DNA of 21,220 bases from Planctomycetota bacterium (GTDB lineage Bacteria > Planctomycetota > Planctomycetia > Planctomycetales > Planctomycetaceae): the NCBI GenBank assembly GCA_023417655.1, contig JAEZFD010000071.1, forward strand, positions 1 to 21,220. The letters run 5' to 3'. Position 1 is the stretch's first letter. Each line of letters opens with the position of its first letter. The position numbers and the translations under genes are program-made. Below the pieces are notes generated by a model that ran no database searches, was not told the DNA's origin, and worked only from the letters and a program-made list of their open reading frames with translations. Of the stretch, positions 1-8,865 are shown piece after piece.

Positions 1-1088
1 GTCCCATACAGGGCGGACGCAACACCTGCGCAATCGGGGAACGGAGCCATCACAGCTGCAGTGACATTCGGGAGAATCAGCCCCAGTGTCGTCAGACAAA
101 GGAACAGCGCGACCATCTGAGCGGCAAAGCCTCCGATGTTCGTCGCGACCAGAAGCAGCAAAGTGGCACAGACCAGCACATTCAGCAGCAACGCTCCGCG
201 TAGAATCGCATGGGTCGTGAATCTCACCATCAGGTAGCGGTTGACCTGTGCAATTCCAATGAGACCAATTGCATTGCCTGCGAAAACGACGGTGAACCAC
301 TTCGGGGAGAGTCCAACGATCTCCATGAAGTACAATGGGGCCGAAGAGACGTAAGCAAAGATCTGGCCCAACGCGAGACTACCGACCAGGGCATATCCCA
401 TATAACGGAAGTTGATCAGCAACCGAAGATATTGGCCTGTCAGCTTCCCGACAGAAGAACGGGTTCGCCGCTCCGGGGGATGTGTTTCAGGCAGGTCGAC
501 AACCAGTGCGACCGCACAGATCAAAGCGAACAGCCCGAGTGCATAAAAGATGACCGGCCAGCGTCCCAGTTCCATCAGCCAGGAGCCCAGGCTCGGCGAA
601 AGGATGGGAGCGACTCCAATCACCAGCATCAAAAGCGAGTAGACTCGGGCCGATTCCTGCTCGTTATAGGTGTCACGGACCACAGCTCTCGCGATGACCA
701 TTCCACTGGAACCAGCGAGTCCCATCAGAAACCGCGCGGCGAGCAGTGCTTCCAGACTCGTCGCCAAGGCGCAGACAAGTGAGGAAATCGCGAATGCGAC
801 CGCACCAAACAACAGCGGTCCCCGTCGGCCTGAGCGATCCGAGATCGGCCCCATGACCAACTGGCCGACAGCAAGGCCGGCCAGAAAAACCGCCAGCGTC
901 AGCTGAATCCCCCCGGGGGAGGCATTCAGATCGCTTTGCATCTGCGGAAACGCCGGGAGATACATATCAATCCCGAGCGGTCCGAATGCGTCCAGTAACC
1001 CCAGCAGCAAAACAAAACGGAACGGGGAACGAATCTGCTGACGCTCCGTCAGCAACGGCGCGGAAACTTCCGCGGAATTCCACTTCAC
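1..1088 (-). CDS. Bcr/CflA-family drug resistance MFS transporter (3' end outside window)
   Basis: A partial membrane transporter of about 362 visible residues; its C-terminus lies beyond the left edge of the window. Known family role: proton-coupled export of drugs such as bicyclomycin or chloramphenicol across the inner membrane. Visible evidence: an N-terminal membrane segment running into GPLGIDMYLPAFPQM, a hallmark of the Bcr/CflA group, then the MFS motif A region GPISDRSGRRGP and the helix ARFLMGLAGSSGMVIARAVVRD. Many hydrophobic helices follow. The start is taken as GTG at 1088 because an in-frame stop lies just upstream (1101-1103) and no in-frame ATG precedes the first helix. It begins 22 bp after the large acyltransferase gene on the same strand, so the two are probably co-transcribed. 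The substrate cannot be read from the sequence. Confidence 0.88.
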   Translation of the reverse strand, partial: MKWNSAEVSAPLLTERQQIRSPFRFVLLLGLLDAFGPLGIDMYLPAFPQMQSDLNASPGGIQLTLAVFLAGLAVGQLVMGPISDRSGRRGPLLFGAVAFAISSLVCALATSLEALLAARFLMGLAGSSGMVIARAVVRDTYNEQESARVYSLLMLVIGVAPILSPSLGSWLMELGRWPVIFYALGLFALICAVALVVDLPETHPPERRTRSSVGKLTGQYLRLLINFRYMGYALVGSLALGQIFAYVSSAPLYFMEIVGLSPKWFTVVFAGNAIGLIGIAQVNRYLMVRFTTHAILRGALLLNVLVCATLLLLVATNIGGFAAQMVALFLCLTTLGLILPNVTAAVMAPFPDCAGVASALYG

Positions 1089-1110
1089 AGCCAGTGACTT
1101 TCAATTGACG

Positions 1111-4100
1111 TCAGGAGTTGACCCCTTCGCAGCAGGCTTGCAGGGCCAGTTCTTTGACCGCTCTCAGATCAAGTTTTCCAGTCCCCAGAATAGGGATCGC
1201 CTCGACCTGAATGAAAGAGTCCGCCGAGGGAATCCAGAGCTTCGGAATTCCGGTCTGAGCCAGCTCACGAATGACCTGGTCCACCGGTTTGCAGATCTGC
1301 GTGAACAGAACGATCAGTCGCTCTCCGCGATCTTCATCAGGGACCGCCGTAACAACGAGCGTCGGCAGCTCCTCCTCCTGCTCGGGCGATTCACAAATTC
1401 GCACCAGTTCCATCTCAATGCGGATGTGAGGCACCATCTCGCCACCGATCTTGGAAAACCGACTCTGGCGACCGGTGATCGTGACGAAGCCATCTTTGTC
1501 GAGCATGGCGAAGTCCCCGGTGTTATACCAGCCGTCACGAATGACCTGACTGGTCTTCTCCGGCTCCCCGAGGTAACCCCGCATCACATTGGGGCCCTTA
1601 ATGAGCAACAGGCCTTCGACCTCGATTCCGCGATCTTCGAAGCTGTCTGGATCAACGACTTTCGCAGTGACGCCAGGCAGTGGTCGTCCCACGGTTCCGA
1701 GCTTGGTTCCGATCTGGGTCACCTGCAGTGAGCGATGATCCGGAACGTTGACTGCGGCCACTGGAGAGAGTTCCGTTGTCCCGTAACCTTCCGTCGGAAT
1801 GATGCCGAACTTCTCTGCGAATTCCTGTGCGAGATCGACAGGCAATTTCTCAGCTCCGACGACGACCAGGTCGACCGTTTCGAATTGTTCTTTCTCGCAG
1901 CGACGGAGATACATCTTCAGGAATGTCGGAGTTGCCATCATGATTGTGATGGCGTGATCCTGACACATCCGTCCAATCACTTTCGCATCGAGTGGATTGA
2001 AGTGATAAATCCCCCGCACTGGATAACACATCGGCAACCACAGACAGGCGGTGTATCCGAAGGAGTGGAAGAACGGGAGCGCCCCCAGCAGTCCGTCTTT
2101 GGGAGTCAGATTCAGAAGTTGATCGACTGCGTTGACGTTCGATCCGACGTTCGCATGGGAGAGAACAACTCCCTTCGGTTCCCCTGTCGATCCTGAGGTA
2201 AAGATCACCGTCAGGGTTTCGTCCGGTGAGACCTGATTCAGGCCGAGCAGACGTTCGAGCAGAGATGCTGGTAACGCATAAGCCCCCAGCAGCGCCAGCA
2301 GTTTGTCTGACAGGGAAATCTTAGGTTTCAGATCTTCCAGGAGGACAAACTCGACTCCTGTGAGGTGATAAGGCTTCTTCTCCAGAAACTTCTTGCTGGT
2401 CAGGATGTGCTTGATGCCCGCCTTGTTCACACAATGCTGCACGACCTGTTCAGACAATGTGTAGTTCAGATTCACGGCGACTCGCCGGTCGAGCGCCAGA
2501 GCCATATTGGCCAGACAGCCCCCAGCCGACGGAGGAAGCAGAACACCGATCTGCTTTTCCTGCGGATCCAGTACGAGGCGACGAAGGGTACGCCTGAACG
2601 CCAGCGAGGCGACCAGCAGCTTGCCGCCGGTGAGTGTGGTATTGGTCGAATCACAGACTTTGTTGATCTTTCGGGCAGCTTTACAGCGGCGAATAAACTT
2701 GCGAATGGGGATCAGGTCTTTGGATGAAGCACTCATGGTCACGGCCTCCGCTCCCAGACGTTCGACCGCCTGGCGCACACTCGCAACGTCCCGGAAATGC
2801 GTCAACGGCTCTCCAAAGTGAACTTCCACTGAGCGACGAAACCATTGCTCAGGCCACTTCCAGAGAATACGACCGCCGCGCCAACTGAAAATACTCCCCC
2901 AAAGCCCGTTCATATACGCGGGGATAATGACCGCGTCCGTTCCCTGTACAATCTTGGCAAGTCCGCGCTGGAAGGGTTGCATCTGACCCGTTCGGGTCAG
3001 CCCACCCTCAGCGAAAATGCAGACCAATTCCCCATTCTTCAGCGCTTCACGTGCTGTCTGAATCGACCTGACGATTGAGGATGGTCCGTCTGTTGCACGG
3101 ATCGGAATCACGCGCATAAACCGCCCCATCCAGCTTAACAGAGGATGTTCAGTGAAGTTGGCATAAATAATAAATCGAATGAATCGTGACGTCGAAATGC
3201 ACATCAGCACTCCGTCAAGAAACGAAACATGATTTGAAACGATCAGTGCCGGCCCCTTCTCGGGGACATTGTGGCGCCCATAAACGCGATAACGATAGAA
3301 CGTTTTAACGACCAGCCACATCAGGAACCGCAGCGTCCAGTCAGGCAGAACTCGCAGAGAGTAAATCAGCACCGGCAGAGTCATCAGCCCTGCCGCCAGA
3401 AACACGAGACTGGGCGACAGGTGAAGGGGAGCACTGAGGACATAAAACACGCCGAAGGAGAGGACGATCAGCATATAGGTCATGAAGAAACTGCCGGCCA
3501 GGACCATTCCGCGATGCCGTGGATCGCTCCGGTACTGCAGGTAGGCTTCCAATGGAACGCTATAAAGTCCGGCGCTTCCTCCGAGCAGAAACAGTCCGGC
3601 GCCGGCGGCCCAGCAGACGAACTGCGACTGGGCTGATTGCGATGGATCCATGAACAATCCGGTGACTGCGACGAAGATCGCGCTGACGATCACGCCCAGT
3701 GCTCCGACCGGCACGATGCCCAGTTCAACCTTTCCGTCGGACCAGACTCCGGCAAGCAAGCTGCCCGCTCCGACCCCGGCGATCAGGATGCCCAGAAAGA
3801 TGCCGACATCAGACTTAGTCAGATGAAGTACGTCCTCGACGAACGGGGTGATGTTCTGCTGGGCAATCGACGCGATAAAGAAAAAGAACGCGATACCAAT
3901 TGCAGTCCGCAGCAGCCAGGCATCCTGGAAAATGATCCTCAATGCGGGCCCCAGGTCGGTCACGGGATTCCAGGCAAACTTGCGATCCGGGGCAGCGGCC
4001 GGTTTCGATCGAATCATCAGACTGCTGAAAATGCCTGCGACCGAGGCGGCGATCAGCAAGGCAGCAACAGGCCATGCGCGGCTCCAGTCACCGTCCCCCA

Positions 4101-4731
4101 GCTTCGGTTCGCTGACTTCATACATGACGAAGCCGGCAATGGTGCCGAGACCGATCGCGATGATCGATCCCATTCCCAGAATGCCGTTGGCCTTGGACAG
4201 AAAACGTGTCGGCAGAATCTCCGGGATTGTGCCGAATTTCGCTGGCCCGAACAGGGCGGCCTGAGTTCCCAGAAGGAACACCAGCACAAACAGCATCCAG
4301 AGCTGGCCGTAAACAATGACCACGACAGATGCCAGCATGAGGATCAGTTCAGCGACCTTGCAGATGACGATGACTGACCGCTTATCGAAGCGGTCTGCCA
4401 GCCATCCGGCCATGGGCATGAACAGCAAAAATGGAAGGGTCAGACACAGTCCCCCGACCGACACTGCCACTACCGCGTCGACGCCAGCAGACTGAGCCAG
4501 CGGAACGGAAAGCCAGCGCAGGAGGTTATCGTTGAAAGCTCCCAGGATCTGCGTGATCACAAGTCCGATGAAGCTCAATGATTTCAGATTCCCAGCCGGT
4601 TCCTGAGCGGGAGCATCGTCGTGAACAGAGGAATGTTGAGGCGCTTCCGACATTGTCGTCAATTGATCGATCCGAAAACGATATCCATAAACTTCGGCAC
4701 ACAGTGGCTTCCTGATGGAAGCTCGAAACAT
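1111..4731 (-). CDS. aas: Trifunctional LplT-Aas fusion: lysophospholipid flippase / acyltransferase / acyl-ACP synthetase
   Basis: A 1206-residue fusion expected to import lysophospholipids across the inner membrane and re-acylate them. Domains in order: an MFS transporter of LplT type (about 50-460; GAFNDNLLRW near 65-74, motif A GWLADRFDKRS at 109-119); a PlsC-type acyltransferase (about 475-650; HX4D as H501-D506, FAEGGLTR at 573-580); an AMP-binding acyl-activating domain (about 700-1200; P-loop FTSGSTGEPKG near 844-854, GYGTTELSP at 982-990, YNTGD at 1069-1073, GTGKLDL with the likely catalytic Lys1186). In E. coli LplT and Aas are separate neighbouring proteins, so the fusion is the notable feature. 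All key motifs look intact. The true start may be the internal ATG at 4653 (MSEAPQHSS), because the 26 residues before it look non-conserved; neither start has a clear ribosome binding site. The downstream transporter gene is probably in the same operon. Confidence 0.9.
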   Translation of the reverse strand: MFRASIRKPLCAEVYGYRFRIDQLTTMSEAPQHSSVHDDAPAQEPAGNLKSLSFIGLVITQILGAFNDNLLRWLSVPLAQSAGVDAVVAVSVGGLCLTLPFLLFMPMAGWLADRFDKRSVIVICKVAELILMLASVVVIVYGQLWMLFVLVFLLGTQAALFGPAKFGTIPEILPTRFLSKANGILGMGSIIAIGLGTIAGFVMYEVSEPKLGDGDWSRAWPVAALLIAASVAGIFSSLMIRSKPAAAPDRKFAWNPVTDLGPALRIIFQDAWLLRTAIGIAFFFFIASIAQQNITPFVEDVLHLTKSDVGIFLGILIAGVGAGSLLAGVWSDGKVELGIVPVGALGVIVSAIFVAVTGLFMDPSQSAQSQFVCWAAGAGLFLLGGSAGLYSVPLEAYLQYRSDPRHRGMVLAGSFFMTYMLIVLSFGVFYVLSAPLHLSPSLVFLAAGLMTLPVLIYSLRVLPDWTLRFLMWLVVKTFYRYRVYGRHNVPEKGPALIVSNHVSFLDGVLMCISTSRFIRFIIYANFTEHPLLSWMGRFMRVIPIRATDGPSSIVRSIQTAREALKNGELVCIFAEGGLTRTGQMQPFQRGLAKIVQGTDAVIIPAYMNGLWGSIFSWRGGRILWKWPEQWFRRSVEVHFGEPLTHFRDVASVRQAVERLGAEAVTMSASSKDLIPIRKFIRRCKAARKINKVCDSTNTTLTGGKLLVASLAFRRTLRRLVLDPQEKQIGVLLPPSAGGCLANMALALDRRVAVNLNYTLSEQVVQHCVNKAGIKHILTSKKFLEKKPYHLTGVEFVLLEDLKPKISLSDKLLALLGAYALPASLLERLLGLNQVSPDETLTVIFTSGSTGEPKGVVLSHANVGSNVNAVDQLLNLTPKDGLLGALPFFHSFGYTACLWLPMCYPVRGIYHFNPLDAKVIGRMCQDHAITIMMATPTFLKMYLRRCEKEQFETVDLVVVGAEKLPVDLAQEFAEKFGIIPTEGYGTTELSPVAAVNVPDHRSLQVTQIGTKLGTVGRPLPGVTAKVVDPDSFEDRGIEVEGLLLIKGPNVMRGYLGEPEKTSQVIRDGWYNTGDFAMLDKDGFVTITGRQSRFSKIGGEMVPHIRIEMELVRICESPEQEEELPTLVVTAVPDEDRGERLIVLFTQICKPVDQVIRELAQTGIPKLWIPSADSFIQVEAIPILGTGKLDLRAVKELALQACCEGVNS

Positions 4732-5385
4732 TGTCCCGTTTTGAGTCGTCCGAACGATGATCCGGCACGATGTCTTTCATCGCCCTGATGGAATTCGCAT
4801 TCGACGGGAGGTCTGAGGCGGGGTGCGGATCTTTGATACACCGGGAGGCCGCCCTCCTGTTCCATCGCTCTCCAGGGAAAGCGGGACTGATTGCGGCCGC
4901 ACTGATCTGTCCGGAGCTAATCGATCTTGGACAGACCACGCCTGTCAAAGCCCGACCTTCGCTCAAGTTCCTTCGCCGCTTTCCGATGGTCGGAGCCGCC
5001 TGCCCGCGTCTTTTTCGCTCATGCACTTCGAACGCAAACACCTGATCAACAACGGGACTCCACTTTCCCTAAGGCGAAGGCGGGGGAAGATTATCACGCT
5101 ACCAGAACCGCCAAAAGGCAGATTTCCGGCACACTTCCCCCCAAAGTCCCGATTTTCTCCGAACGGACTCTTTAATGAAAGCCCGATTTCAAATCCTGCC
5201 TCATACGAACCATTGGCGATCGAGGTCAAATTCACTCCATCAGGTGAGTTCGGACCTCTCATCCCCCGGGTTCACCTCGGGAACGCAGCATTTCTGAAGA
5301 TTGCGGGGAAACCGGATTTTCCCCCGGGACAAACTGCCCATGAATCCGAATTTCCCGGAGCCAACCGCGAAACGAACGGGGGGGA
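4732..5385. other. Intergenic region upstream of the aas operon
   Basis: This stretch of about 650 bp separates two minus-strand genes. Open frames cross it on both strands, but their translations show no recognisable domain and are rich in Arg, Pro and Ser with no internal consistency, so none is called. The part nearest 4732 should contain the promoter of the aas unit; no convincing -35/-10 pair was identified by eye. A small hairpin at 5305-5324 is listed separately. Confidence 0.5.
5305..5324. repeat. Inverted repeat downstream of the AroD/AroE-like gene
   Basis: A perfect 7-bp inverted repeat, GGGGAAA at 5305-5311 and TTTCCCC at 5318-5324, with a 6-base loop. It lies about 60 bp past the stop codon of the minus-strand AroD/AroE-like gene. 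No T-run follows on the minus strand, so a terminator role is only a possibility. Confidence 0.35.
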
Positions 5386-6834
5386 TTACTGAGAAAATGC
5401 AGCGTTAAACGCTTGGTCCGGCAGCTTCTTACCGGTGATTGCCTGAAACTGGGTGTTCAGCTGGTCCAGATAAAGAGCGGCACTGGAGAGCACTTTCGCG
5501 TTCCGGTCGCGCGCCTCATTCAGCATGGGGGTCTCAATCGGGAGATCGCTGACGTCCACGACGGTCATCGTGCTCCTGAACAGACTCGGATTCAATTGGT
5601 GACGCCCGTTGCCCGCCTGGATGGATGAATCGGCGAGAATGACCGTATCAGCCAACGTTTCATAGAGATTCTGAAACGGAACGAACCTGCAATTTTTGCG
5701 GATGGCGATCTGCTGGGCCGCTTTATCGTCGGGTCCACAAATGCTGACTGGGCCCCCACGTTGAGAAACCGCCTGCACCATGGATTCGGCGGTACCTCCT
5801 GACCCCACGATCAGGACATTCTGACGGTTTAGACTGCGACCTTCGGTGCCAAGAGCACTTTCTAGCGATTTGAGTGCCGATCGCCATAAGGTGTTGTAGC
5901 CATGCCACCCGTCCTCGCGTTTTAGCAGCAGATTGACGTACCGGCAGCCTTTATCCTGAGGATCGATCTGATCGGCCAGATTGAGAAAGGTCTCGCCTGA
6001 GCGTCCCTGAATGAAGATCGCTCGGATCTTCAGGACATCGAGCATTTTCTTCAGGTTGCCGAGTTCCCCCAACTCGAGCGGAAGGCAACGGACGTTGGCC
6101 CCTATCAAGCGGAACCCTGCGTTTAGAACGCGGGTGGTGACCGTCTGCGATTCTCCAAATCCGGCGACCGCCACGAAGGTCGTTTTTGAGGTGATGTCAT
6201 CGCAGTGATAGACGTCTTTGAGTTCGAAGATTGTCGCCTGCCCGGGGTAAGCCTCCATCCCCTGCTCCAGAGCAGCATAAATCCAGGGGGAGCCGTATTT
6301 CAGGCCCAGTAGGGAGAACGTCAGTTCCGGCCTCCCCATGCCCATGCCGACGATCGGAAGTTGACGCTTCTGGCTGACGGCCGCGAGCAAGGGCCAGGCG
6401 GCATCCAGAGTCGGCGTCGGCCATGCAAACTTCACCACATCCGCATGTGCGCCTGCGGCCTCGCGAAAGACAGCCTCAATGTTGGATTCAGGACGATCCA
6501 GCCGGGTGAAACTGATCACCCGTTTGGTATTCCCGAAGCGCGGGATCCCGGGAGCAATCTCCAGATCCAGTTCCACATAGGCCGGACCGGCAACGATCGC
6601 CTGACGGAGCAGCATTTTCCGCTGTTCTTCGGTCCCTTGCCACTTTCCGCCATCGGCCTGACGCCGACAGCTGACAATCATCGGCTTGTCGACTGCCGTG
6701 ATCAGGTCCTTCACATCCGGCTCATTCAGGAAATGATCCAGACACAGCTCAATAATGTCGCCATATCGGGCGGCGTTGAGCAAATCCGCTTTTGCCAGCG
6801 TGCGGGACGAAGGAGTGACGGTAATACAGATCAT
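5386..6834 (-). CDS. AroD-AroE-like fusion protein (type I dehydroquinase + shikimate dehydrogenase folds), probably catalytically altered
   Basis: A 482-residue fusion resembling the plant-type bifunctional enzyme of the shikimate pathway. Residues 1 to about 210 follow type I 3-dehydroquinate dehydratase: GDIIELCLDHF (25-35), SCRRQADGG (55-63), the Schiff-base lysine in ADVVKFA (K135), GSPWIYA (181-187) and YPGQ (196-199). Residues about 215-482 follow shikimate dehydrogenase, with the NADP-binding loop GSGGTAES at 344-351, and YLDQLNTQFQAITG near the C-terminus (455-468). Aligned by eye with E. coli AroD and AroE, key residues are missing: the catalytic His of SNHDF is Thr110, the substrate Arg of VISR is Ser174, the Arg of EWRVDH is Cys31, the AroE catalytic Lys of NVTVPFK falls at Ser279, and the Asp of DNTD is Leu316 (GYNTL). 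The fold assignment is strong but the activity is doubtful. No other shikimate-pathway gene is adjacent. Confidence 0.85.
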   Translation of the reverse strand: MICITVTPSSRTLAKADLLNAARYGDIIELCLDHFLNEPDVKDLITAVDKPMIVSCRRQADGGKWQGTEEQRKMLLRQAIVAGPAYVELDLEIAPGIPRFGNTKRVISFTRLDRPESNIEAVFREAAGAHADVVKFAWPTPTLDAAWPLLAAVSQKRQLPIVGMGMGRPELTFSLLGLKYGSPWIYAALEQGMEAYPGQATIFELKDVYHCDDITSKTTFVAVAGFGESQTVTTRVLNAGFRLIGANVRCLPLELGELGNLKKMLDVLKIRAIFIQGRSGETFLNLADQIDPQDKGCRYVNLLLKREDGWHGYNTLWRSALKSLESALGTEGRSLNRQNVLIVGSGGTAESMVQAVSQRGGPVSICGPDDKAAQQIAIRKNCRFVPFQNLYETLADTVILADSSIQAGNGRHQLNPSLFRSTMTVVDVSDLPIETPMLNEARDRNAKVLSSAALYLDQLNTQFQAITGKKLPDQAFNAAFSQ

Positions 6835-7015
6835 GAATCCGCCCAGTTTCGACGAAACGTTCTCGCTGTTTCAGCCGACCGAGTGCAGGTCACGAAATCG
6901 CACTCCAGCACCACAGCATACGAATCATCGCCAAACCGGAGATCTGTCTGCAACTGAGCGGGCAGACACTTCAGGCCCGCTTGTCACCCCGAGCCTCACA
7001 ATAAATTCCCAAGAA

Positions 7016-7055
7016 ATTCCTGAGAATTGTCACCGCCCCTGCGGTACTCAGGAAT
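7016..7055. repeat. Nested inverted repeat in leader region
   Basis: The outer arms ATTCCTGAG (7016-7024) and CTCAGGAAT (7047-7055) are perfect 9-bp reverse complements. Inside them ACCGC (7032-7036) and GCGGT (7041-7045) form a second stem with a CCCT loop. This could be an RNA hairpin with an internal loop or a DNA operator. A short pyrimidine stretch (CTCTTTTC) follows on the plus strand, so a weak terminator or attenuator is also possible. Confidence 0.5.
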
Positions 7056-7149
7056 GGCTCTTTTCGATTCCTCGGGCAACGTCATGCCGGAGATTGCATC
7101 AATTTCCAGAGATGTGCGACCGGGAATTACTCAGAGTCGTAAAACTGCC

Positions 7150-7175
7150 CTCGACACCTTCTCTATTCAGTCGAG
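7150..7175. repeat. Inverted repeat in leader region
   Basis: CTCGAC (7150-7155) and GTCGAG (7170-7175) are perfect 6-bp reverse complements separated by 14 bases. This is the weakest of the three dyads in this gap and could be chance. Confidence 0.3.
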
Positions 7176-7212
7176 ACAATTCTCAGGTTCCAGAATGGAA
7201 ATGACAGTCTTT

Positions 7213-7236
7213 CAGGGTGAGACTATGATCACCCTG
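7213..7236. repeat. Perfect 8-bp inverted repeat 46 bp before the cassette start
   Basis: CAGGGTGA (7213-7220) and TCACCCTG (7229-7236) are perfect reverse complements around an 8-base spacer. The symmetry, size and position just upstream of the first cassette gene fit a dimeric repressor operator or a 5' leader hairpin. Confidence 0.5.
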
Positions 7237-7282
7237 CGTTTGCGCTCGCGAACCAGCCGCACTTTGAACACGATCTGACGAC

Positions 7283-8764
7283 ATGACAGCGTCGCACAAT
7301 TTCCTCAATTATCAGACCGAAAACTTCTACGACGAACTGTTCTATGCGGATGGAAAACCCCGTCCGGGTGGGCGTCTGCTGATCGAGAAAATCAACTCGC
7401 TGCCGCCTGACGAGCTCAAAGGCCGTCAGGAGGCAATCGAACGCGCCCTGCTGCGGATGGGCATCACGTTCGCGGTGTACGGTGATCAGGCGGGAACAGA
7501 AAAAATCTTTCCGTTTGACATCGTCCCCCGAATCATTGAACCATTCGAGTGGAGCCATATCGAGGCAGGACTGAAGCAGCGAATCAAGGCGCTGAACCTC
7601 TTCATCAATGACATCTACCATGAACAGGAGATCGTCAAAGAGGGAATCGTCCCCCGGGCAATGTTCGAAAAGGCAAAGTCCTACCGGGAAGTCTGCCGCG
7701 GTCTGAAGCCCCCCAAAGGAATCTGGTGCCACATCACTGGCACCGATCTGGTCCGCCACAGTGACGGCGCGATCTATGTGCTGGAAGACAACCTCCGCTG
7801 CCCGTCAGGGGTTTCCTACGTCCTTCAGAACCGGCAGGTGATGCAGCGGAGCTTTCCTCACGTCTTCGCCGCCTCGCAAATTCGCCCGGTCACCGATTAC
7901 CCAAGCCGGCTCTATGAAACACTGGTGCATCTCGCTCCAGACCATATCGGCGAGCCGACCATCGTGGTACTCACGCCGGGAGTTTACAACTCGGCCTATT
8001 ACGAACATTCGTTTCTCGCCCAGCAGATGGGTGTGGAGCTGGTCGAAGGCCGTGACCTGGTCGTGAAAGACGGCTTCGTCTACATGCGGACGACCGATGG
8101 ATTCCAGCGCGTCGATGTGATCTACCGCCGAATCGATGATGACTTCCTCGATCCAGAGGCATTCCGCGCAGATTCCATGCTCGGCGTCCCCGGTCTGCTG
8201 GATGTCTATCGCAAAGGCCGAGTCGCGCTGGCGAACGCTCCGGGTACCGGAATCGCCGACGACAAAGTGATTTACTGCTACGTGCCTGACATGATCCGGT
8301 TCTATCTCAACGAAGAACCAATCCTGCCAAACGTCCCGACGTACATCTGCGAACGCGAAGATGATCGCAAATATGTGCTCGAACATCTCGGCGAGTTGGT
8401 GGTAAAAGCAGCCAACGAAGCCGGGGGCTATGGCATGCTGGTCGGCCCTCATTCGACCAAGCAACAGCAGGCGGAGTTCGCAGAGAAGATCAAAGCCGAC
8501 CCGCGAAATTATATCGCCCAGCCGACGCTCTCCCTTTCACGAGTTCCGACAATGATTGGCGATCATTTCGAAGGTCGCCACGTCGATTTGCGTCCTTACA
8601 TCCTTTATGGCAAATCCATCTGGGTGCTCCCCGGCGGACTGACCCGCGTCGCACTGCGAAAAGGATCCCTCGTTGTGAATTCATCGCAGGGTGGAGGGAG
8701 CAAGGATACCTGGGTCGTCGCTCGCTCCGAGCGGGAAGCCCACGACAGCACTCCCGAATTGTAG
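7283..8764 (+). CDS. Circularly permuted type 2 ATP-grasp protein (stand-alone copy)
   Basis: A 493-residue stand-alone member of the circularly permuted ATP-grasp family (COG2308; DUF404/DUF407). ATP-grasp enzymes activate a carboxylate with ATP and join it to an amine or thiol; the substrates of this family are unknown. Visible features: an N-terminal YDELFYADGKPRPG region; E168-D169-N170 in EDNLRCPSG; VDVIYRRIDDDFLDP; K375 followed by a glycine-rich loop AANEAGGYGML; D435 and R437 in the segment GRHVDLRPYILYG; then LPGGLTRVAL and SSQGGGSKDTWV. These look like an intact nucleotide and metal site. It is the first gene of a five-gene plus-strand cluster with an alpha-E gene 101 bp downstream, the usual partner. 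The start ATG fits family N-termini but has no clear ribosome binding site. A paralogue fused to alpha-E lies at 13466-16030. Confidence 0.92.
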   Translation: MTASHNFLNYQTENFYDELFYADGKPRPGGRLLIEKINSLPPDELKGRQEAIERALLRMGITFAVYGDQAGTEKIFPFDIVPRIIEPFEWSHIEAGLKQRIKALNLFINDIYHEQEIVKEGIVPRAMFEKAKSYREVCRGLKPPKGIWCHITGTDLVRHSDGAIYVLEDNLRCPSGVSYVLQNRQVMQRSFPHVFAASQIRPVTDYPSRLYETLVHLAPDHIGEPTIVVLTPGVYNSAYYEHSFLAQQMGVELVEGRDLVVKDGFVYMRTTDGFQRVDVIYRRIDDDFLDPEAFRADSMLGVPGLLDVYRKGRVALANAPGTGIADDKVIYCYVPDMIRFYLNEEPILPNVPTYICEREDDRKYVLEHLGELVVKAANEAGGYGMLVGPHSTKQQQAEFAEKIKADPRNYIAQPTLSLSRVPTMIGDHFEGRHVDLRPYILYGKSIWVLPGGLTRVALRKGSLVVNSSQGGGSKDTWVVARSEREAHDSTPEL

Positions 8765-8768
8765 GTCT

Positions 8769-8784
8769 CCTTTTATGGAAAAGG
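8769..8784 (+). repeat. Small hairpin just after the ATP-grasp stop codon
   Basis: CCTTTT (8769-8774) and AAAAGG (8779-8784) are perfect reverse complements around a 4-base loop, starting 4 bases past the stop codon. It has no T-run behind it and could be an mRNA processing or stability element between the first two cassette genes. Confidence 0.25.
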
Positions 8785-8865
8785 TCCGGTCGAGACGCTC
8801 CTCTTCCGGTCTGACACTCGTCCGCCGCACATTCCCGCCTTCACCTGGAACAGCACTGCGAAATC

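Larger units (their letters stand above)
6835..7282. promoter_or_regulatory. Divergent intergenic region with three inverted repeats upstream of the ATP-grasp cassette
   Basis: This gap of about 450 bp separates the minus-strand AroD/AroE-like gene from the first gene of the plus-strand cassette, so both promoters should lie here. No convincing coding frame was seen. Its right half contains three separate perfect inverted repeats (7016-7055, 7150-7175, 7213-7236), suggesting operators or a structured 5' leader. No clear sigma-70 box and no good Shine-Dalgarno sequence before 7283 were found by eye. Confidence 0.55.

Noticed and set aside
1105..1731. 208-codon plus-strand frame opposite the AMP-binding domain
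   Set aside because: It is a shadow of the aas-like gene, whose adenylation motifs are unambiguous on the minus strand.
3637..4377. 246-codon plus-strand open frame opposite the LplT domain
   Set aside because: The translation is hydrophilic and rich in Asp, Gln, His and Arg, as expected when membrane-helix codons are read from the other strand; no motif is seen.
4823..5392. 189-codon plus-strand open frame in the intergenic region before the aas operon
   Set aside because: It is the longest frame in this gap but has no domain, biased Pro/Arg/Ser composition and no ribosome binding site; overlapping frames on both strands are equally open.
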